From contig NC_091135.1 of assembly GCF_041381155.1 (NCBI RefSeq), positions 3,303,620 to 3,367,619 of the forward strand: a stretch of DNA of 64,000 bases. The letters are read 5' to 3'. The translations under genes and the position numbers were made by a program. This document shows, one piece after another, positions 62,490 through 64,000 of the stretch. Below the pieces are notes generated by a model, which ran no database searches, was not told the DNA's origin, and saw only the letters and a program-made list of their open reading frames with translations. The DNA comes from Argopecten irradians. Taxonomy: Eukaryota; Mollusca; Bivalvia; Pectinida; Pectinidae. Positions within the stretch are counted from its first letter, which is position 1. Every line of letters begins with the position of its first letter.

Positions 62490-63890
62490 TTTGTGTAATA
62501 AACTTCGGTATTTTGAGACCATCAATTCTTTTTTCCCATTTTGTTTTATTTTTATGTATAATGACAGATTATCTTTAAGTAATTCTTTTAAAATTTGAAA
62601 TGCTGATGAAGGAGAAGTTGATTTGTTTTGGTATTTTTTTTATATTCCTGATCTTCCATATAACTCATTTAGTTGTAATTATGACTGTGTTAGATATTGC
62701 ATTTTTCAATAAATTATCAGTGCAGTCACCGAGCATCATTTTCTCATCAATATTCCATGTAATATTAACAGTGTCAAAACTTTCATTATTGTAAAGATTA
62801 GCATGTATTATGTCTAACAATTGTGTTGTGAATAAACAGTTAACAAACAAATGGGTTAAAGTCTCATTTTCAGTTCTACACATATGACATAGTCCATCGG
62901 ATCTATTCATTAGACTTAGTTTGTTTTCGGTATATATTACCCTATGTATACTTTTCCATTGAAATTCTTTCATTTTATTTGTAATTGCATAGTCGGTCTT
63001 TCCAAAAAATTTCCAAACATTTATCCAATCTATTTCCTTCTGAAATTCAGTATTCCATTTAATTTCTGATTTTGGTCTTATAGTAGGTGTAGTAATAGTA
63101 TGCAGGGTTTTCAATTTAAGTTCTTTTGGCTTTACAATTTTAAAAGGATTTTTATTAAAAACACATATCTCTAATTTATTGTTAATATATATATCTTTTT
63201 GTGTTCTGGTTCTGGTTCATTCCCTTTAATGATTTCAATATATTTTCTAGGTATAGCTTTCTTTATTTTAGAAATCTCGGCAATCCAATTATGTTTAAAT
63301 ATAAGTTTCCTTAAAAGTTCTTGGTTGTTGATAAAGTTTTTCCTGTTCTCATCCCATATGTCAGACACTTTAGTGATTCCACTTTTCAAAACAGAAGATA
63401 AAAATAACGGTTGATTATTATGTTGTATGTTTTTGTTACCGAATAATGGTTGTGACAAAATTTGTGATATTCCATTAGGTACTATTTTAGATTTCATATT
63501 AGACCATGCTTTCAAAACATTGTAATAGAATTTAGGAATTTGATTGCTAATATTTCATCCATTCAAGTCAGAACATCCAACTAGAAAATTGGTTTGCATA
63601 TATTTATTATCAAATTTTTTTAAGTATTGTTTTCCAATAGCATTCCATGTCTCGGTTTTGTGTGTGCATTATTCTGTAAACTGTTTTTGATTGTATATTT
63701 TCTACAAAGTCTGTCAGATTTATCATTTCAATTCCTCCATTCAATTTACTATTACAACAAACTTTTCTTCCTATCAGATTGACTTTACCATCCCATATGT
63801 AGTCCCATATGATTTTGTTTATTTCCTGTACGTACTTTTCAGGAATACTTCTTGCTTCTATCTCAAATCCTAAAAAGGATATAATATAAA
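62490..63890 (-). mobile_element. L1-like LINE 3' part (third copy)
   Basis: Same protein blocks and same stops and frameshift as 44260-45660, including the knuckle CHMCRTENETLTHLFVNC. A two-base deletion near 63655 adds one further lesion. Confidence 0.8.
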
Positions 63891-64000
63891 TTTATTTTGA
63901 ATGGATATGAATGATTGAGAGGGATTGATGAATAAATGATTAATATATTTGTAAATAATGTGAAAGCGGTGAAAGTTTGTGTTCAAGATTAGAATAATCT

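Larger units (their letters stand above)
60926..64000. repeat. Near-identical duplicate of 42766-45775
   Basis: Starts in a scrap of exon 3 (60958-60982) and continues through its acceptor, intron 2, the SINE and the LINE, with only scattered differences. The window ends inside it. Confidence 0.9.

Overview
This is eukaryotic nuclear DNA, AT-rich and dominated by repeats, with no prokaryotic gene organisation. Short exons flanked by GT/AG signals, tRNA-headed SINEs ending in a body of the type common in bivalve genomes, several decayed LINEs, fold-back MITEs and many minisatellites make a marine bivalve mollusc the most likely source. This is inference; no gene here fixes the species.

Layout. 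0-3.7 kb: a decayed CR1/L2/Jockey-like LINE and three fold-back elements. 3.7-11.5 kb: a satellite of about 16 units of 410-590 bp. 11.5-17 kb: gene fragments (two inverted copies of a zinc-finger relic and a USP-like peptidase relic) and a degenerate tandem repeat. 17.3-18.6 kb: the 3' end of a Pro/Gln/Val-rich gene. 19.3-20.3 kb: an ACAC-rich minisatellite. 20.6-21.3 kb: an L1-like LINE relic. 24.4-49.1 kb: a large inverted duplication centred near 33.5 kb. 49.1-54 kb: interspersed repeats. 54-64 kb: a third, rearranged partial copy of the right arm.

The only gene read from start codon to stop is a five-exon gene on the + strand (24595-28957). All splice phases join and give a 301-residue protein with one clear membrane segment; I do not recognise the family. 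Its inverted copy (40113-48975, - strand) has lost the ATG and carries a one-base deletion ending in a stop. The third copy (54105-60982) keeps a frameshifted last exon and a scrap of exon 3.

The most unusual structure is a 43/44-bp minisatellite in intron 4 of this gene. Each unit repeats the end of exon 4 plus a near-consensus 5' splice site, and the array starts exactly at the true donor. The three paralogous loci hold about 4, 32 and 146 units. In the two arms of the inverted duplication, all four comparable tandem repeats are longer on the right than on the left.
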